Positions 43,630-54,842 of a stretch of DNA of 64,000 nucleotides are shown here, piece after piece. Source of the stretch: JAJDOD01 sp050299835 (GTDB lineage Bacteria > Pseudomonadota > Alphaproteobacteria > Rhodobacterales > Rhodobacteraceae); the NCBI GenBank assembly GCA_050299835.1, contig JBNKWP010000003.1, forward strand, positions 62,001 through 126,000. The letters run 5' to 3'. The notes under the pieces are model-generated. The model made no database searches, was not told the DNA's origin, and was given only the letters and a program-made list of their open reading frames with translations. Numbering within the stretch: the first letter of the stretch is position 1; the number at the start of each line of letters is the position of its first letter. The translations under genes were made by a program, and so were the position numbers.

Positions 43630-44706
43630 ATGAAACGACTTATTATCGGCGCCTCAGCCGCGCTATTCGCGACTGCGGGCTTTGCAACTGCACAATCCGG
43701 CAGCATCGGTCAGGCAGTTGGCGGCTATAGTTTTGAAGATGCGGCCAAGGAAGCGCCCGGGACGAAAGACTTCCATTCAAACGATGGCGTTCTGACATTC
43801 GCCATTGTCACGCACACGGCAGGCAACGGCTTCTTCGACCCTGTTTATGTGGGGGCAAAAGTTGCCGGCGACATGATCGGTGCAAACATCCTGCTGCTTG
43901 GGTCGGAATCGCCGACCGACGATCCGGCGCGGGAAATCGAAATCCTGAACCAGATCATCAACGACCCGACACTGGACGGGATCATCATGACCACGCCGCA
44001 GGTCGGGGCCTATGATGACATCGTGCGCACAGCCCAATCGAATGGAATCCCTGTTGCGACGACAAACTCGTTCGACCCGACGATCCTGAACCGCAACGGC
44101 ATCAGCCACACCGGTCAGGATGCCAGCGCCGCCGCAATCGCGGGCGAGGCACTGGTGCAATGCTTAATTGACCGGGGAATTACGGAAGGCTCGATCATCC
44201 TGCCGAACGATACGGCGATGGGCAATGTCGAGGTCAACAACCGGGTCTCCTCTGCCTTCGGGGCTATCGTGGCGAGCCTCAATGCCAACGGCATGCTCGC
44301 AAACTTCCAGGTTGATGCCGGTCCCGAGAATGTGGGTGTCTCCGCCGACATGAACGATCCGGCGAACTCGATCATCTCGCTGATCGAGAGCCGGGGTGAC
44401 GTGGTCGGCGCCTTTGCCGGCAACAACGTCTTCACTCCGGCGCTGGCCAGTGCTGTCGATCAAACCGGCAACAGCGGCAAGATGTGCGCCTATGGCTTCG
44501 ACCTGGGACCGGCGCAGCAGGATGCACTTCGGGCGGGAAATCTGACAGGGGCACTCGGACAGCAGCCGTTCCTGCAAGGCTTCTGGCCGGTGATGCAGCT
44601 TTATCTCGAAATCGACCGCGGCATATCTGCGGCCAACCTGGACACACGGGCACAACTCGTGACGGGTGAAACGGTCGGCACGGTCGGCAGTCGTTTCGAG
44701 AATTGA
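43630..44706 (+). CDS. CUT2-type ABC transporter, binding protein
   Basis: 358 residues from the ATG at 43630, seven bases after GGGAGG. The signal peptide is MKRLIIGASAALFATAGFATA. The mature protein has an unusual ~30-residue lead (GSIGQAVGGYSFEDAAKEAP) before the ribose-type fold at VLTFAIVTHTAGNGFFDPVY. LNQIINDPTLDGIIMTTPQV and KMCAYGFDLGPAQQDALRAG follow. The ligand is unknown; the divergent lactonase suggests an aldose. Two hairpins follow its stop. Confidence 0.92.
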   Translation: MKRLIIGASAALFATAGFATAQSGSIGQAVGGYSFEDAAKEAPGTKDFHSNDGVLTFAIVTHTAGNGFFDPVYVGAKVAGDMIGANILLLGSESPTDDPAREIEILNQIINDPTLDGIIMTTPQVGAYDDIVRTAQSNGIPVATTNSFDPTILNRNGISHTGQDASAAAIAGEALVQCLIDRGITEGSIILPNDTAMGNVEVNNRVSSAFGAIVASLNANGMLANFQVDAGPENVGVSADMNDPANSIISLIESRGDVVGAFAGNNVFTPALASAVDQTGNSGKMCAYGFDLGPAQQDALRAGNLTGALGQQPFLQGFWPVMQLYLEIDRGISAANLDTRAQLVTGETVGTVGSRFEN

Positions 44707-44760
44707 CCAAACTTCCCTAGGTTTGGTCAATGGCGCGACGCGGCCTCGGCTCGTCGCGCC
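44701..44760 (+). terminator. Tandem hairpins after the binding-protein gene
   Basis: ATTGACCAAAC (44701-44711) pairs with GTTTGGTCAAT (44720-44730), a perfect 11-bp stem that includes the stop codon. Directly after, TGGCGCGACG (44730-44739) pairs with CGTCGCGCCA (44751-44760), a perfect 10-bp stem. Two back-to-back stems between binding protein and permease suggest strong attenuation or mRNA protection. Confidence 0.75.
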
Positions 44761-44803
44761 ACTTCCAAGACCGGCACAAAACCAGAAATGAGAGAACCAT
44801 CGC

Positions 44804-47071
44804 ATGGGCGTTGAGGCCTTCTCCACATCTTCGCGTCGATTCCCGATGCAACTCATCGGAGGCTGGGAGGCCGGTCTTCTTGCTCTCATGCTGGTTCTTT
44901 ATCTGGGGGGCGCCGTTCTTAACCCGGATTTCTTCGGCACATCCAGCGCCTTTCAGGCTCTATTGAGAGACAGTGCGCGCTTCGGCGTCATCGCCGTCGG
45001 CATGACATTCGTCATTGCCGCGCGCGATCTCGACCTGTCCGTCGGATCGACGCTTGGGCTGATCGGTGTGATCTTCTCCAAGCTCTATGATCAGGCGGGC
45101 TGGGACACGAATGTGCTGACCGCCATCTTCTTCTGCCTCCTCGCCGGCTCCGCCATCGGCGTGGTCAATGGCGTGCTGGTGACGATCCTGCGCGTTCCCG
45201 CTTTCATCGCCACCCTGACCATGCTGCTCATTGGCCGGGGAATGGTCCTTGGGCTGACCGGGGGCCGGTCGCTGCGCTACGCGAACAAGGCGCAGGAAGA
45301 CGGCTGGTTCTTCTCGATCGGCCAGAACAACGCGTTTGGCTTCAACAACCAGATCATCGTCGTTCTGGTCGTGGTCGCGGTCGGCGCCTTTGTCCTGGCC
45401 AAGACCAAGTGGGGATACGAGACGCTTGCCACGGGCGGCAACGCACAAGCAGCGGAATATGCGGGCATCTGGACGAACTGGGTCCGTATCCGGGCCTATG
45501 TCCTGTCTTCGCTCTGCGCGACTCTGGCTGGGCTGATGACGGTCGCTCAGGACAAGGGCATCACCAGTCAGGCCGGGCTTCTGACGGAACTTATCGTCAT
45601 CGCGGCAGTGATCATCGGCGGGGCTTCGATCCTTGGCGGTCGGGGACGGGTCATCGGGAGCTACCTTGGCGCGATCCTGGTGGCGCTTCTCCACAAGGTC
45701 CTGCGCGAAGGCGTGCCAATCACGCGCGAGGTCGAGGTGAACGGTGTCATCATGCAGGTCAAGGCAACATCGACCCTGCCCGCCGGCGCCATCCCCGCAT
45801 TCATCGGCGCGCTGCTTATAGTGGCGGTGCTGATTGAACCGCACATCATCCGGCGCAAACTGCCGCAAAGGATCTTTGCCTGGATCATGCGCCGCCCGCT
45901 GCCGCGCGTGATCGAGACCGAGGGCGTTGCCATAGAGGGTGCGCAGACAAGGGGAGCGAACGTGACCGACCGGGCGGTGACGGCGCGGGGGATCAATCGG
46001 TTTCTCATTCGGCGCGATGCCCTGGCGATCATCCTAATGGTGGCGCTCTGGTGCGTCGGATTTGCGCTCCGTCCCGACTATTGGGCCGGGCTTCCGAACA
46101 CATTCGCAATCCTGCTCAATTACACCGAAGTTGCCTTGCTGACACTTGGTCTCACCTTTGTCATCGCCTGCGGCGATATCGATCTCTCGGTCGGCGCGGT
46201 TCTGGCGCTGGCAGGCAGCGCGGCCGCCTATGGCCTCAAGGTTCTCGGGCTGGACCCGGTCAGCGCGATCGCGCTTGGCCTGTTTGCCGGATTGCTGGCC
46301 GGAGCGGTGAATTCGCTGGTCACGGTCGGGCTCGGCCTGCCAGCCTTCATCGCGACGCTGGGCATGTTCTATATGGCGCGCGGCATAGCCGCCTGGATTG
46401 TCGCGGGCCAGCAGCTGACCGGCTGGGCTGAACCCTTCAACCTCGTGGGCCGAAAAGTGGGCGACATCCTGGGGTATTTCGAACTCGCCCATCCGACAGG
46501 ATTGGTTGGAGAAATCCTCAGCGTCGTCAGCGTTCAGACGATCTGGATGGCGCTCGTGGCCATTGTGGCCGGAGTGATCCTGGCAAGAACGGTGTTCGGT
46601 CACATGGTCTACGCCGTGGGAGGAAATCGCCGCGCCGCAGGCTATGCCGGCATTCCGACGGGCAGTGTCAGGGTCAGAGCCATGATGTTCTCGGCCTTCT
46701 GCGCCGCCATGGCGGGCGTCATCAACGTCGCCTATTTCCGCAGCTTCAACCCGGTCGCCGGCCAGTTCCGCGAGCTTGACGCGATCGCCGCGATCATCAT
46801 TGGCGGAGGTTCGATCTTCGGCGGCTACGGCACCATCATCGGCGCGCTGGCCGGTGCTGCAGTTATCACGCTTCTTCGTGCGCTCATGCAGCTGAACATC
46901 ATCACTTCGTCGGGCGAGAGTTTCACGCTGCCACAGCATTGGGTGAACAGTTTCGTCGGGCTCATTCTTATCCTGGCCGTGCTCGTTGATATCTGGGTCC
47001 GGCAGGAGGGAATATTCAACAGGCTGCGCGGCCGACGAAAACCCGCAGCGAAGGAGGTCGCGAATGTCTGA
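44804..47071 (+). CDS. Fused double CUT2 permease
   Basis: 755 residues, about twice the usual permease length. Residues ~20-350 form one complete RbsC-like permease (VIAARDLDLSVGSTLGLIGV, VPAFIATLTMLLIGRGM, IAAVIIGGASILGGRGRVIG). A ~65-residue hydrophilic linker follows. Residues ~405-740 form a second (VIACGDIDLSVGAVLALAGS, LPAFIATLGMFYMARGI, AIIIGGGSIFGGYGTIIGAL). The halves differ in sequence, so this is a fusion of two paralogues rather than a recent duplication; heterodimeric pairs such as YtfT/YjfF are the separate equivalent. It is encoded with a binding protein and a single-domain ATPase. Confidence 0.92.
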   Translation: MGVEAFSTSSRRFPMQLIGGWEAGLLALMLVLYLGGAVLNPDFFGTSSAFQALLRDSARFGVIAVGMTFVIAARDLDLSVGSTLGLIGVIFSKLYDQAGWDTNVLTAIFFCLLAGSAIGVVNGVLVTILRVPAFIATLTMLLIGRGMVLGLTGGRSLRYANKAQEDGWFFSIGQNNAFGFNNQIIVVLVVVAVGAFVLAKTKWGYETLATGGNAQAAEYAGIWTNWVRIRAYVLSSLCATLAGLMTVAQDKGITSQAGLLTELIVIAAVIIGGASILGGRGRVIGSYLGAILVALLHKVLREGVPITREVEVNGVIMQVKATSTLPAGAIPAFIGALLIVAVLIEPHIIRRKLPQRIFAWIMRRPLPRVIETEGVAIEGAQTRGANVTDRAVTARGINRFLIRRDALAIILMVALWCVGFALRPDYWAGLPNTFAILLNYTEVALLTLGLTFVIACGDIDLSVGAVLALAGSAAAYGLKVLGLDPVSAIALGLFAGLLAGAVNSLVTVGLGLPAFIATLGMFYMARGIAAWIVAGQQLTGWAEPFNLVGRKVGDILGYFELAHPTGLVGEILSVVSVQTIWMALVAIVAGVILARTVFGHMVYAVGGNRRAAGYAGIPTGSVRVRAMMFSAFCAAMAGVINVAYFRSFNPVAGQFRELDAIAAIIIGGGSIFGGYGTIIGALAGAAVITLLRALMQLNIITSSGESFTLPQHWVNSFVGLILILAVLVDIWVRQEGIFNRLRGRRKPAAKEVANV

Positions 47072-47816
47072 CAGCACCACGCCACTTGTCGAGATGCGCG
47101 GCATTCACAAGTCTTTCGGGGCCGTGAACGCGCTAGTCGACGTGAACCTCAAGCTGATGCCGGGCGAAATACTCGGACTCGTCGGCGACAACTCGGCGGG
47201 CAAGTCGACGTTCATGAAGATCCTCACCGGTGCCTATCACCGCGACGAGGGCGAGGTTCTTATCGACGGACAGAATACCGATTTCCGTTCGCCGCAGGAG
47301 AGCCGGGACGCGGGGATCGAAATGATCTACCAGGATTTCGCGCTTTGCGGAAATCTCGACGTGGCACAGAACATCTTCCTGGGCCGCTGGCCCCGGCGTG
47401 GACTTTTTGTGGATCGCAAGAAAATGTACGGCGAGGCGTCGGAGGTTCTCCAGCGCTTGAAGGTCGATGTGAACTCCGTCTTTCAGAAGGTCGAAAGCCT
47501 GTCTGGCGGTCGTCAGCAGTCGGTGGCGATCGCCCGCGCGATTTCCTTCGGGCCCAAACTGATCATCCTGGACGAACCAACCGCCAACCTTTCGGTCACC
47601 GCGACCGAGCGGCTTCTGGAAACCATGTCCGAGTTGAAGGCGCATGGTGTTGCGCAGATCATAATTTCGCACCGCCTGACCGACATTTTTCAGGTCGGGG
47701 ACAGGGTCATGGTGTTGAAGCGCGGCGAAAATGTCGGAGAGCGGGTGATCGCGAACACCAGCGAAAAGGAAGTGCTGGAGCTCATCGTATCCGGTGAGCC
47801 GGTTTCGTCAGTCTAA
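47064..47816 (+). CDS. CUT2-type ABC transporter, ATPase
   Basis: 250 residues from the ATG at 47064 after AAGGAGGTCGCGA, overlapping the permease stop by eight bases. A single FrcA-like domain: Walker A GDNSAGKST (a serine where glycine is usual), signature LSGGRQQSVAIARA, Walker B LIILDEPTANLS, switch histidine in IISHRLTD. The LSGGR instead of LSGGQ is a mild deviation. It powers the fused permease. Confidence 0.92.
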   Translation: MSDSTTPLVEMRGIHKSFGAVNALVDVNLKLMPGEILGLVGDNSAGKSTFMKILTGAYHRDEGEVLIDGQNTDFRSPQESRDAGIEMIYQDFALCGNLDVAQNIFLGRWPRRGLFVDRKKMYGEASEVLQRLKVDVNSVFQKVESLSGGRQQSVAIARAISFGPKLIILDEPTANLSVTATERLLETMSELKAHGVAQIIISHRLTDIFQVGDRVMVLKRGENVGERVIANTSEKEVLELIVSGEPVSSV

Positions 47817-47853
47817 CCGAGTAAGCTGAGCAAGACCGGGAACCTCGGCAGCG

Positions 47854-48777
47854 TCACCTTAGCGTCATTTCCACGTATTGCTTGCGGACCACGTTCGGCG
47901 AGACGCCGTAAGCGGCGCGGAAGTGGTGGTAGAACTGGCTGAGCGAGGTGAAGCCGCAATGCTCGGCAACGGTGGAGATGGCCGTCGAGCTTTCGGTCAG
48001 CATGCCGCGGGCGCGCAGCAGGCGAAGGCGGATGACAAATTTTTTCAGCGGGATGCGCATGCTTTGGGTGAAGAGGGTCAGCGCGTAGTTTTCGTGTAGC
48101 CCGGTCACCGCGGTGATCTGGGCATTGGTCATCGGCTCGCCGAGATTCTCGATGATGTGGCGCACCATTTCGATCACGTGCCGGATATGGGAGGAAGACA
48201 AGGTGCGGCCCAGATCCTGGCTGACCGGCGGTATCCTCAGCCACTCCAGGTCGTCCAGGAGGGCGCGGCGCAGGAGGACGTTGATCTCCATCCGGACGAC
48301 TTCGGAACGCTCGAAATCCCCGGCGCGGTAATCGCGGTACCACCGGTTGACGAGATTGAACGAGGCAGTCTCGGGCGGAAGCAGCGCCATGCCGCCTGCC
48401 AGAAGGGCGATCTGCAGCCATGCGATGTGCGGCATCGCGAGGAAAATGTCAGCGGGCAGATAGATGTTGGTCAGTCGCGGAACCACACCCGGTTCGGGGT
48501 CAATTCGGACAAGGCGGTGCGGCACGCCGGCCCAGAACACCGCCAGGCGGTCTGCCGGAACGCGGACGGTTTCGCCGTCGATCAGGTAGACGAGAGTCGC
48601 CCCGACGCAGAAGTTGAATTCGATATGTCCGTGCCAGTGCGGCTCGGCCATGACCTCGGGGGTGAATTGGCGGCTGCCGAACCGGCCGAACGCCGCGGTC
48701 TTTCCATAGAAATGCCGTTCGTGCTGCGGCACAGTGTGGATGTCGCGCGGGTAATTCCGAGGTTCGGTTGTGTCCAT
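47854..48777 (-). CDS. AraC-family regulator with cupin sensor
   Basis: 307 residues. The N-terminal ~150 are a cupin-like sugar-sensing half (HWHGHIEFNFCVGATLVYLI, then VFWAGVPHRLVRI). The C-terminal ~100 are two helix-turn-helix motifs (GLHENYALTLFTQSMRIPLK; HCGFTSLSQFYHHFRAAYG). It is divergent from the alpha-galactoside-type operon, as AgpT is in Sinorhizobium, and most likely activates it when its sugar is present. Confidence 0.92.
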   Translation of the reverse strand: MDTTEPRNYPRDIHTVPQHERHFYGKTAAFGRFGSRQFTPEVMAEPHWHGHIEFNFCVGATLVYLIDGETVRVPADRLAVFWAGVPHRLVRIDPEPGVVPRLTNIYLPADIFLAMPHIAWLQIALLAGGMALLPPETASFNLVNRWYRDYRAGDFERSEVVRMEINVLLRRALLDDLEWLRIPPVSQDLGRTLSSSHIRHVIEMVRHIIENLGEPMTNAQITAVTGLHENYALTLFTQSMRIPLKKFVIRLRLLRARGMLTESSTAISTVAEHCGFTSLSQFYHHFRAAYGVSPNVVRKQYVEMTLR

Positions 48778-48924
48778 TGCCTATTTGAAATCTGAGAAAC
48801 CCGGAAAAGAATGTCTGAAAGCGATATTGTTGTAAACACCCCGGCGGGCGCAGAGTTGACAATGGACCGCGAAGCAACGCGGTCCGGGAATCTAGGTTCC
48901 GGCACAGGACCCAAGGGAGGAAAA

Positions 48925-50985
48925 ATGCGCATTCTAATGAAACGCACGGCGCTCGCCGTGCTGATGTCAAGCGTGACGGCCATCGCGGTATCTGCAGATA
49001 CCCCGCCCGATCCGCCGAAATTCGACGCTCAGGGCGAGCCGGTCTTCAAGACCCGGGCCGAGGTCTACACCTACCGCGCGCTCGACAGTTATTCCGAGCC
49101 AGAATGGGTGACGAAGTTTGTTGACGCCGGGAAGCTGCCTCCGGTCGGCGAGCGCCTGCCCGCCGAACCTCTGGTCTTCGAGGCGGCAGCCATGCCCGAC
49201 GGGATCGGCACCTATGGCGACGTCATGCGTCACGTGATCGGCGGCCGCCCCGAAGGCTGGAACTTCTGGGCCGGTCAGACATATGGCTGGGGCGGAATCG
49301 ATATTGGCATGGTCGAATGCCTGACCCGCACCGGGCCCCTGTTCGAGATCGAGGCCTCGGACCTGGAGCCGCTGCCGAACCTGGCGAAGTCCTGGGAATG
49401 GTCGGAAGACGGCAAGGTGCTGACGGTACACCTGATCGAGGGGGCGAAGTGGTCGGACGGCGATCCGTTCGACACCGAGGACACGGCTTTCTACTACAAC
49501 GACATCGTCTCGGATCCAGAGGTGACGCCTCTGATGAACGCATCGACCGGCACCTATAACGACGCGACCTATGCCAATGTAGATGCGTACACTTTTACGC
49601 TGACCTTCGACACCGCATTCCCCGAATCGGTGCTCTACAACTTCGCCTACGGCAATTTCTGCCCTGGGCCGAGCCATGTGCTGAAGCCGCATCATCCGAA
49701 ATACGGCGGGTCCTCCTACGAGGATTTCCGCAACGCCTTCCCGCCCGAGGCTATCGGCCTGCCGGTGATGGGTGGCTGGGTGCCGGTCGAGTACCGCCCC
49801 GATGACATCGTCGTTCTGCGGCGCAATCCCTATTACTGGAAAGTCGACAGCGCCGGTAATCAGCTGCCTTATCTGGACGAGATGCAGTACCGGCTGTCCA
49901 CCTGGGCCGACCGTGACGTGCAGGCTGTGGCGGGCTCTGGCGACTTCTCGAACCTCGAACAGGCCGAGAATTATGTCGAGGCGCTCAGAACCTCCGCTTC
50001 GCCCGATGCCCCGGCGCGACTGGCCTTCGGCCCCCGGACCATCGGCTATACGATGCATCTCAACCTGTCGGGCAACGGCTGGGGCGAGCCGGACGAGCGG
50101 GCACAGAAAGTGCGCGAACTGAACCGGAACCTCGATTTCCGCAAGGCAGTCACCCAGGCGCTCGACCGGCAGCGGCTTGGTGAGTCGCTGGTCAAAGGCC
50201 CGTTCGCGGCGATCTATCCCGGCGGGCTCGTTGACGGGACCAGCTACTATGACAAGGATTCGACGGTCTACTATCCGTTCGACCTTGATGCGGCGAAGGC
50301 GTCGCTGGCGGCGGCCGGGCTTGAGGACACCGACGGCAACGGTTTCGTCAACTTCCCCGGCGGAGACGATGTCAACATCACGCTTCTGGCATCGACCGAC
50401 TATCAAACCGACAAGAACCTTGCCGAGGGCGTCGTCGCGATGATGGCCGATATCGGGCTGAAGGTCTCTCTGAACCTTCTGAACAACAACGACCGCGACG
50501 CGCAGATGGATGCCGGCAAGCATGACTGGATCGTCTGGCGTAACGATGCGTCGCTGATCACCGTGGTTCAGAACACGCCCGAACTGGCCCCGGTGGGCAA
50601 GACGACAGCGCGGCGGACCCATAAGGCCAACGAGGCGGGCGAGCTTGATCTTCTGCCCTTCGAGGAAGAGATGGTCGCCACAATCAACGCCTTCATGGCC
50701 AGCCGCGACACCGACGAACGGCGGGATCTGATGAAGACCTATCAGCGGCTCTATACCGAGAACCTCTATGGGATCGGCCTGACCGTCTATCCCGGGGCGC
50801 TGGTGATCAACAAGCGGTTCTCCAACATCCCTCCGGGTGCGCCGATCTTCATGTACAACTGGGCCGAGGACAACATCTACCGCGAGCGCGTGTGGGTGGC
50901 CAAAGACCAGCAGATCGATGCCGAGCTGCATCCCGGCACCCTGGCCGGACCACTGGGCAACGGCGGGCCGATGGCCGCTGAGTAA
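48925..50985 (+). CDS. Oligosaccharide ABC transporter, family-5 binding protein (AgpA/MelA-locus type)
   Basis: 686 residues from the ATG at 48925 after GGGAGGAAAA. The signal peptide is MRILMKRTALAVLMSSVTAIAVSA. The mature protein is a long family-5 (oligopeptide-type) binding protein with PNLAKSWEWSEDGKVLTVHL, WVPVEYRPDDIVVLRRNPYY and LDFRKAVTQALDRQRLGESL. Despite the fold, relatives encoded with GH4 alpha-galactosidases (Sinorhizobium agpA) bind alpha-galactosides such as raffinose or melibiose. The neighbouring genes support that ligand class. A hairpin follows the stop. Confidence 0.9.
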   Translation: MRILMKRTALAVLMSSVTAIAVSADTPPDPPKFDAQGEPVFKTRAEVYTYRALDSYSEPEWVTKFVDAGKLPPVGERLPAEPLVFEAAAMPDGIGTYGDVMRHVIGGRPEGWNFWAGQTYGWGGIDIGMVECLTRTGPLFEIEASDLEPLPNLAKSWEWSEDGKVLTVHLIEGAKWSDGDPFDTEDTAFYYNDIVSDPEVTPLMNASTGTYNDATYANVDAYTFTLTFDTAFPESVLYNFAYGNFCPGPSHVLKPHHPKYGGSSYEDFRNAFPPEAIGLPVMGGWVPVEYRPDDIVVLRRNPYYWKVDSAGNQLPYLDEMQYRLSTWADRDVQAVAGSGDFSNLEQAENYVEALRTSASPDAPARLAFGPRTIGYTMHLNLSGNGWGEPDERAQKVRELNRNLDFRKAVTQALDRQRLGESLVKGPFAAIYPGGLVDGTSYYDKDSTVYYPFDLDAAKASLAAAGLEDTDGNGFVNFPGGDDVNITLLASTDYQTDKNLAEGVVAMMADIGLKVSLNLLNNNDRDAQMDAGKHDWIVWRNDASLITVVQNTPELAPVGKTTARRTHKANEAGELDLLPFEEEMVATINAFMASRDTDERRDLMKTYQRLYTENLYGIGLTVYPGALVINKRFSNIPPGAPIFMYNWAEDNIYRERVWVAKDQQIDAELHPGTLAGPLGNGGPMAAE

Positions 50986-50990
50986 ACCCA

Positions 50991-51016
50991 TCGGCGGGCA
51001 GGAGACTGCCCGCCGA
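50991..51016 (+). terminator. Intercistronic hairpin after the oligosaccharide binding protein
   Basis: TCGGCGGGCA (50991-51000) pairs perfectly with TGCCCGCCGA (51007-51016) across a six-base loop, with CCCTTCTTCC after it, five bases beyond the stop. Confidence 0.7.
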
Positions 51017-51048
51017 CCCTTCTTCCACACGACAGGACGGGCGAAACC

Positions 51049-52077
51049 ATGCTGAGATTCCTCGGTATCCGAATTCTACAGGCCATCCCGGTCCTGTTCG
51101 TCATGTCGATAATCACCTTCATCATCATCCAGGCCCCGCCCGGCGATTACGGCGACTATATCCGCGCCAACATGATCACCCAGGGCAATGCCTCCTTCGC
51201 TGCGGCCGATGCCGCCGCCGAGACGTATCGCGAAGAGCACGGTCTGAACGATCCGATGATCGTACAATACGGGCGCTGGGTCTGGGGCATCGTCAGCCGA
51301 GGCGATTTCGGCCAGTCGTTGCTCTATAACAGGCCGGTTTCCGAGATCGTGCTGCAACGGCTGCCCAAGACCATCGCCATCGCCCTGACCTGTCACGTCT
51401 TCGCATCCGTCATCGGCATCTGTTTCGGCATCGTTGCTGCGACGCGGCAATATTCCTGGGTCGACACGATCCTGTCCTTCGTCGCCTTCCTTGGCATGAC
51501 GATCCCGCGCTTCCTGCTGGCCCTTCTGATCCTCTACATCCTCGCCTACCGGCTGAACGTGCAGGAGATCGGCTCGTTCTATTCTTCGCGCTTCGGCGGG
51601 CAGGCGTACTGGCTGGGCTGGTTCGACTTCAACTGGAGCAAGCTGTGGAACCTGATCCAGCATGTCTGGCCGGTGGTGGCAGTCGCGACACTGGGAGGGC
51701 TGGCCTATAACATGCGGGTGATGCGGGCGAACCTTCTCGACACGCTCAACGCGCAATATGTCGAAACCGCGCGGGCCAAGGGGCTTTCGGAAGGCGCCGT
51801 GGTCATGCGGCACGCGGTGCCGAACGCACTGCATCCGCTGGTGGCCTATCAGGGCGTTGTGCTGCCTTACATGCTGACCGGCGAGATCGAGGTGGCGATC
51901 GTCTTCGGCCTTGCCACGATCGGGCCGGCCATCGTCGGCTCGATGTCGATTGGCGATACCTATGTCACAGCGACGCTGCTTCTGGTGCTGGGCGCCACGC
52001 TGATCGTCGGCAATATCATCGCCGATCTGTTGCTGGTGGCACTTGATCCGCGCATCCGCGTCGGCGGTGACGCATGA
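51049..52077 (+). CDS. Oligosaccharide ABC transporter, DppB-type permease
   Basis: 342 residues. An N-terminal span FLGIRILQAIPVLFVMSIIT is typical of DppB/OppB. The binding-protein-dependent loop is YVETARAKGLSEGAVVMRHA, followed by VPNALHPLVAYQGVVLPYML. It forms the membrane pore with the next gene, which it overlaps by four bases. Confidence 0.93.
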   Translation: MLRFLGIRILQAIPVLFVMSIITFIIIQAPPGDYGDYIRANMITQGNASFAAADAAAETYREEHGLNDPMIVQYGRWVWGIVSRGDFGQSLLYNRPVSEIVLQRLPKTIAIALTCHVFASVIGICFGIVAATRQYSWVDTILSFVAFLGMTIPRFLLALLILYILAYRLNVQEIGSFYSSRFGGQAYWLGWFDFNWSKLWNLIQHVWPVVAVATLGGLAYNMRVMRANLLDTLNAQYVETARAKGLSEGAVVMRHAVPNALHPLVAYQGVVLPYMLTGEIEVAIVFGLATIGPAIVGSMSIGDTYVTATLLLVLGATLIVGNIIADLLLVALDPRIRVGGDA

Positions 52078-53201
52078 GCGAACATGTCCATGACGGCGAG
52101 GAAGCCGACGCACGGCTCAACACCTCGGAAACCGAGAGCCAGTCTTACCCGGCCCTGGTCTGGCGGCGGTTCCGCCGGTCGCTGCCCGGCATGGTCGGGC
52201 TGGTGCTGGTGTCGTTGCTGCTGATCATGGCGATCTTCGCGCCGTTCTTCGCGCCGATGCACCCCAATGCCTCGGACAGCGGGTTCATGCCGCCCGACAA
52301 ACTGTCCTTCCATACCGCCGAAGGCTGGCAACCGCGTCCCGTCGCCTATGCCATCGTCGAAACCGACGAGTTCGATCCCATTACCTTCCAGCCGCTCAAC
52401 GGCCCCGATATGGAGAACCCGCGCCCGCTGCAGTTCTTCGTCAAAGGGTGGGAGTGGCGGATATTCGGGCTGATCCCGACCGACCGCCACCTGATCGGGC
52501 TGGAAGACGGCACCAACTTGCATCTGCTCGGCACCGACAAGCTGGGACGGGACATCCTGTCGCGCGGCATCGTCGGTTCGCGCATCTCGCTGGCGATCGC
52601 GCTGACGTCGATCACGATGATCACCATCATCGGCACGCTTCTGGGCATCACCTCGGGTTATATCGGCGGGCGCTTCGACATGTGGTTCCAGCGTTTCGTC
52701 GAAGTGGTGTTGGCCTTCCCGCAACTGCCGCTTTACCTGACGCTCGCCTCGATCATCCCGGTCACGGCCCCCTCGGGCCTGTTCCTGACCTTCGTCGTTC
52801 TGGTGATCGTGGTGCTGGGCTGGGCGCAGCTTTCCCGCGAGGTGCGCGGCAAGACCATGGCGCTGGCGCGGGTGGACTACGTGCGCGCGGCAATGGCGGT
52901 GGGTGCGAGCGACGGGCGGATCATCACCCGGCATATCCTGCCCAACGTGCTGAGCCATGTCATCGTCGCGGTCACCATCGGCATCCCGACCATCGTGCTG
53001 CTGGAAAGCTTCCTCGGCTTTCTGGGCTTCGCGGTGAAGCCGCCGATGATCTCCTGGGGGCTGATGCTGCAGGACGCCAACACGTTCTCGGTCCTCGGCT
53101 CTTATCCGTGGATACTTGCCCCTGTCGGCTTCGTGCTCGCAACCGTCTTCGCCTTCAACGCGCTGGGCGACGGTCTGCGCGACGCCATTGACCCGTATTA
53201 A
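52074..53201 (+). CDS. Oligosaccharide ABC transporter, DppC-type permease
   Basis: 375 residues. After a hydrophilic start, SLPGMVGLVLVSLLLIMAIF forms the first span. An unusually long periplasmic segment (~100 residues) precedes LLGTDKLGRDILSRGIVGSR, a DppC/OppC hallmark. The loop YVRAAMAVGASDGRIITRHI contacts the ATPase. Confidence 0.93.
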   Translation: MSEHVHDGEEADARLNTSETESQSYPALVWRRFRRSLPGMVGLVLVSLLLIMAIFAPFFAPMHPNASDSGFMPPDKLSFHTAEGWQPRPVAYAIVETDEFDPITFQPLNGPDMENPRPLQFFVKGWEWRIFGLIPTDRHLIGLEDGTNLHLLGTDKLGRDILSRGIVGSRISLAIALTSITMITIIGTLLGITSGYIGGRFDMWFQRFVEVVLAFPQLPLYLTLASIIPVTAPSGLFLTFVVLVIVVLGWAQLSREVRGKTMALARVDYVRAAMAVGASDGRIITRHILPNVLSHVIVAVTIGIPTIVLLESFLGFLGFAVKPPMISWGLMLQDANTFSVLGSYPWILAPVGFVLATVFAFNALGDGLRDAIDPY

Positions 53202-53210
53202 GGCGCCACC

Positions 53211-54833
<1,623 letters not shown>

Positions 54834-54842
54834 GGCAACAGC

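Noticed and set aside
48967..51030. 687-codon open frame on the minus strand
   Set aside because: Antisense to the family-5 binding protein, low-complexity composition, no motif.
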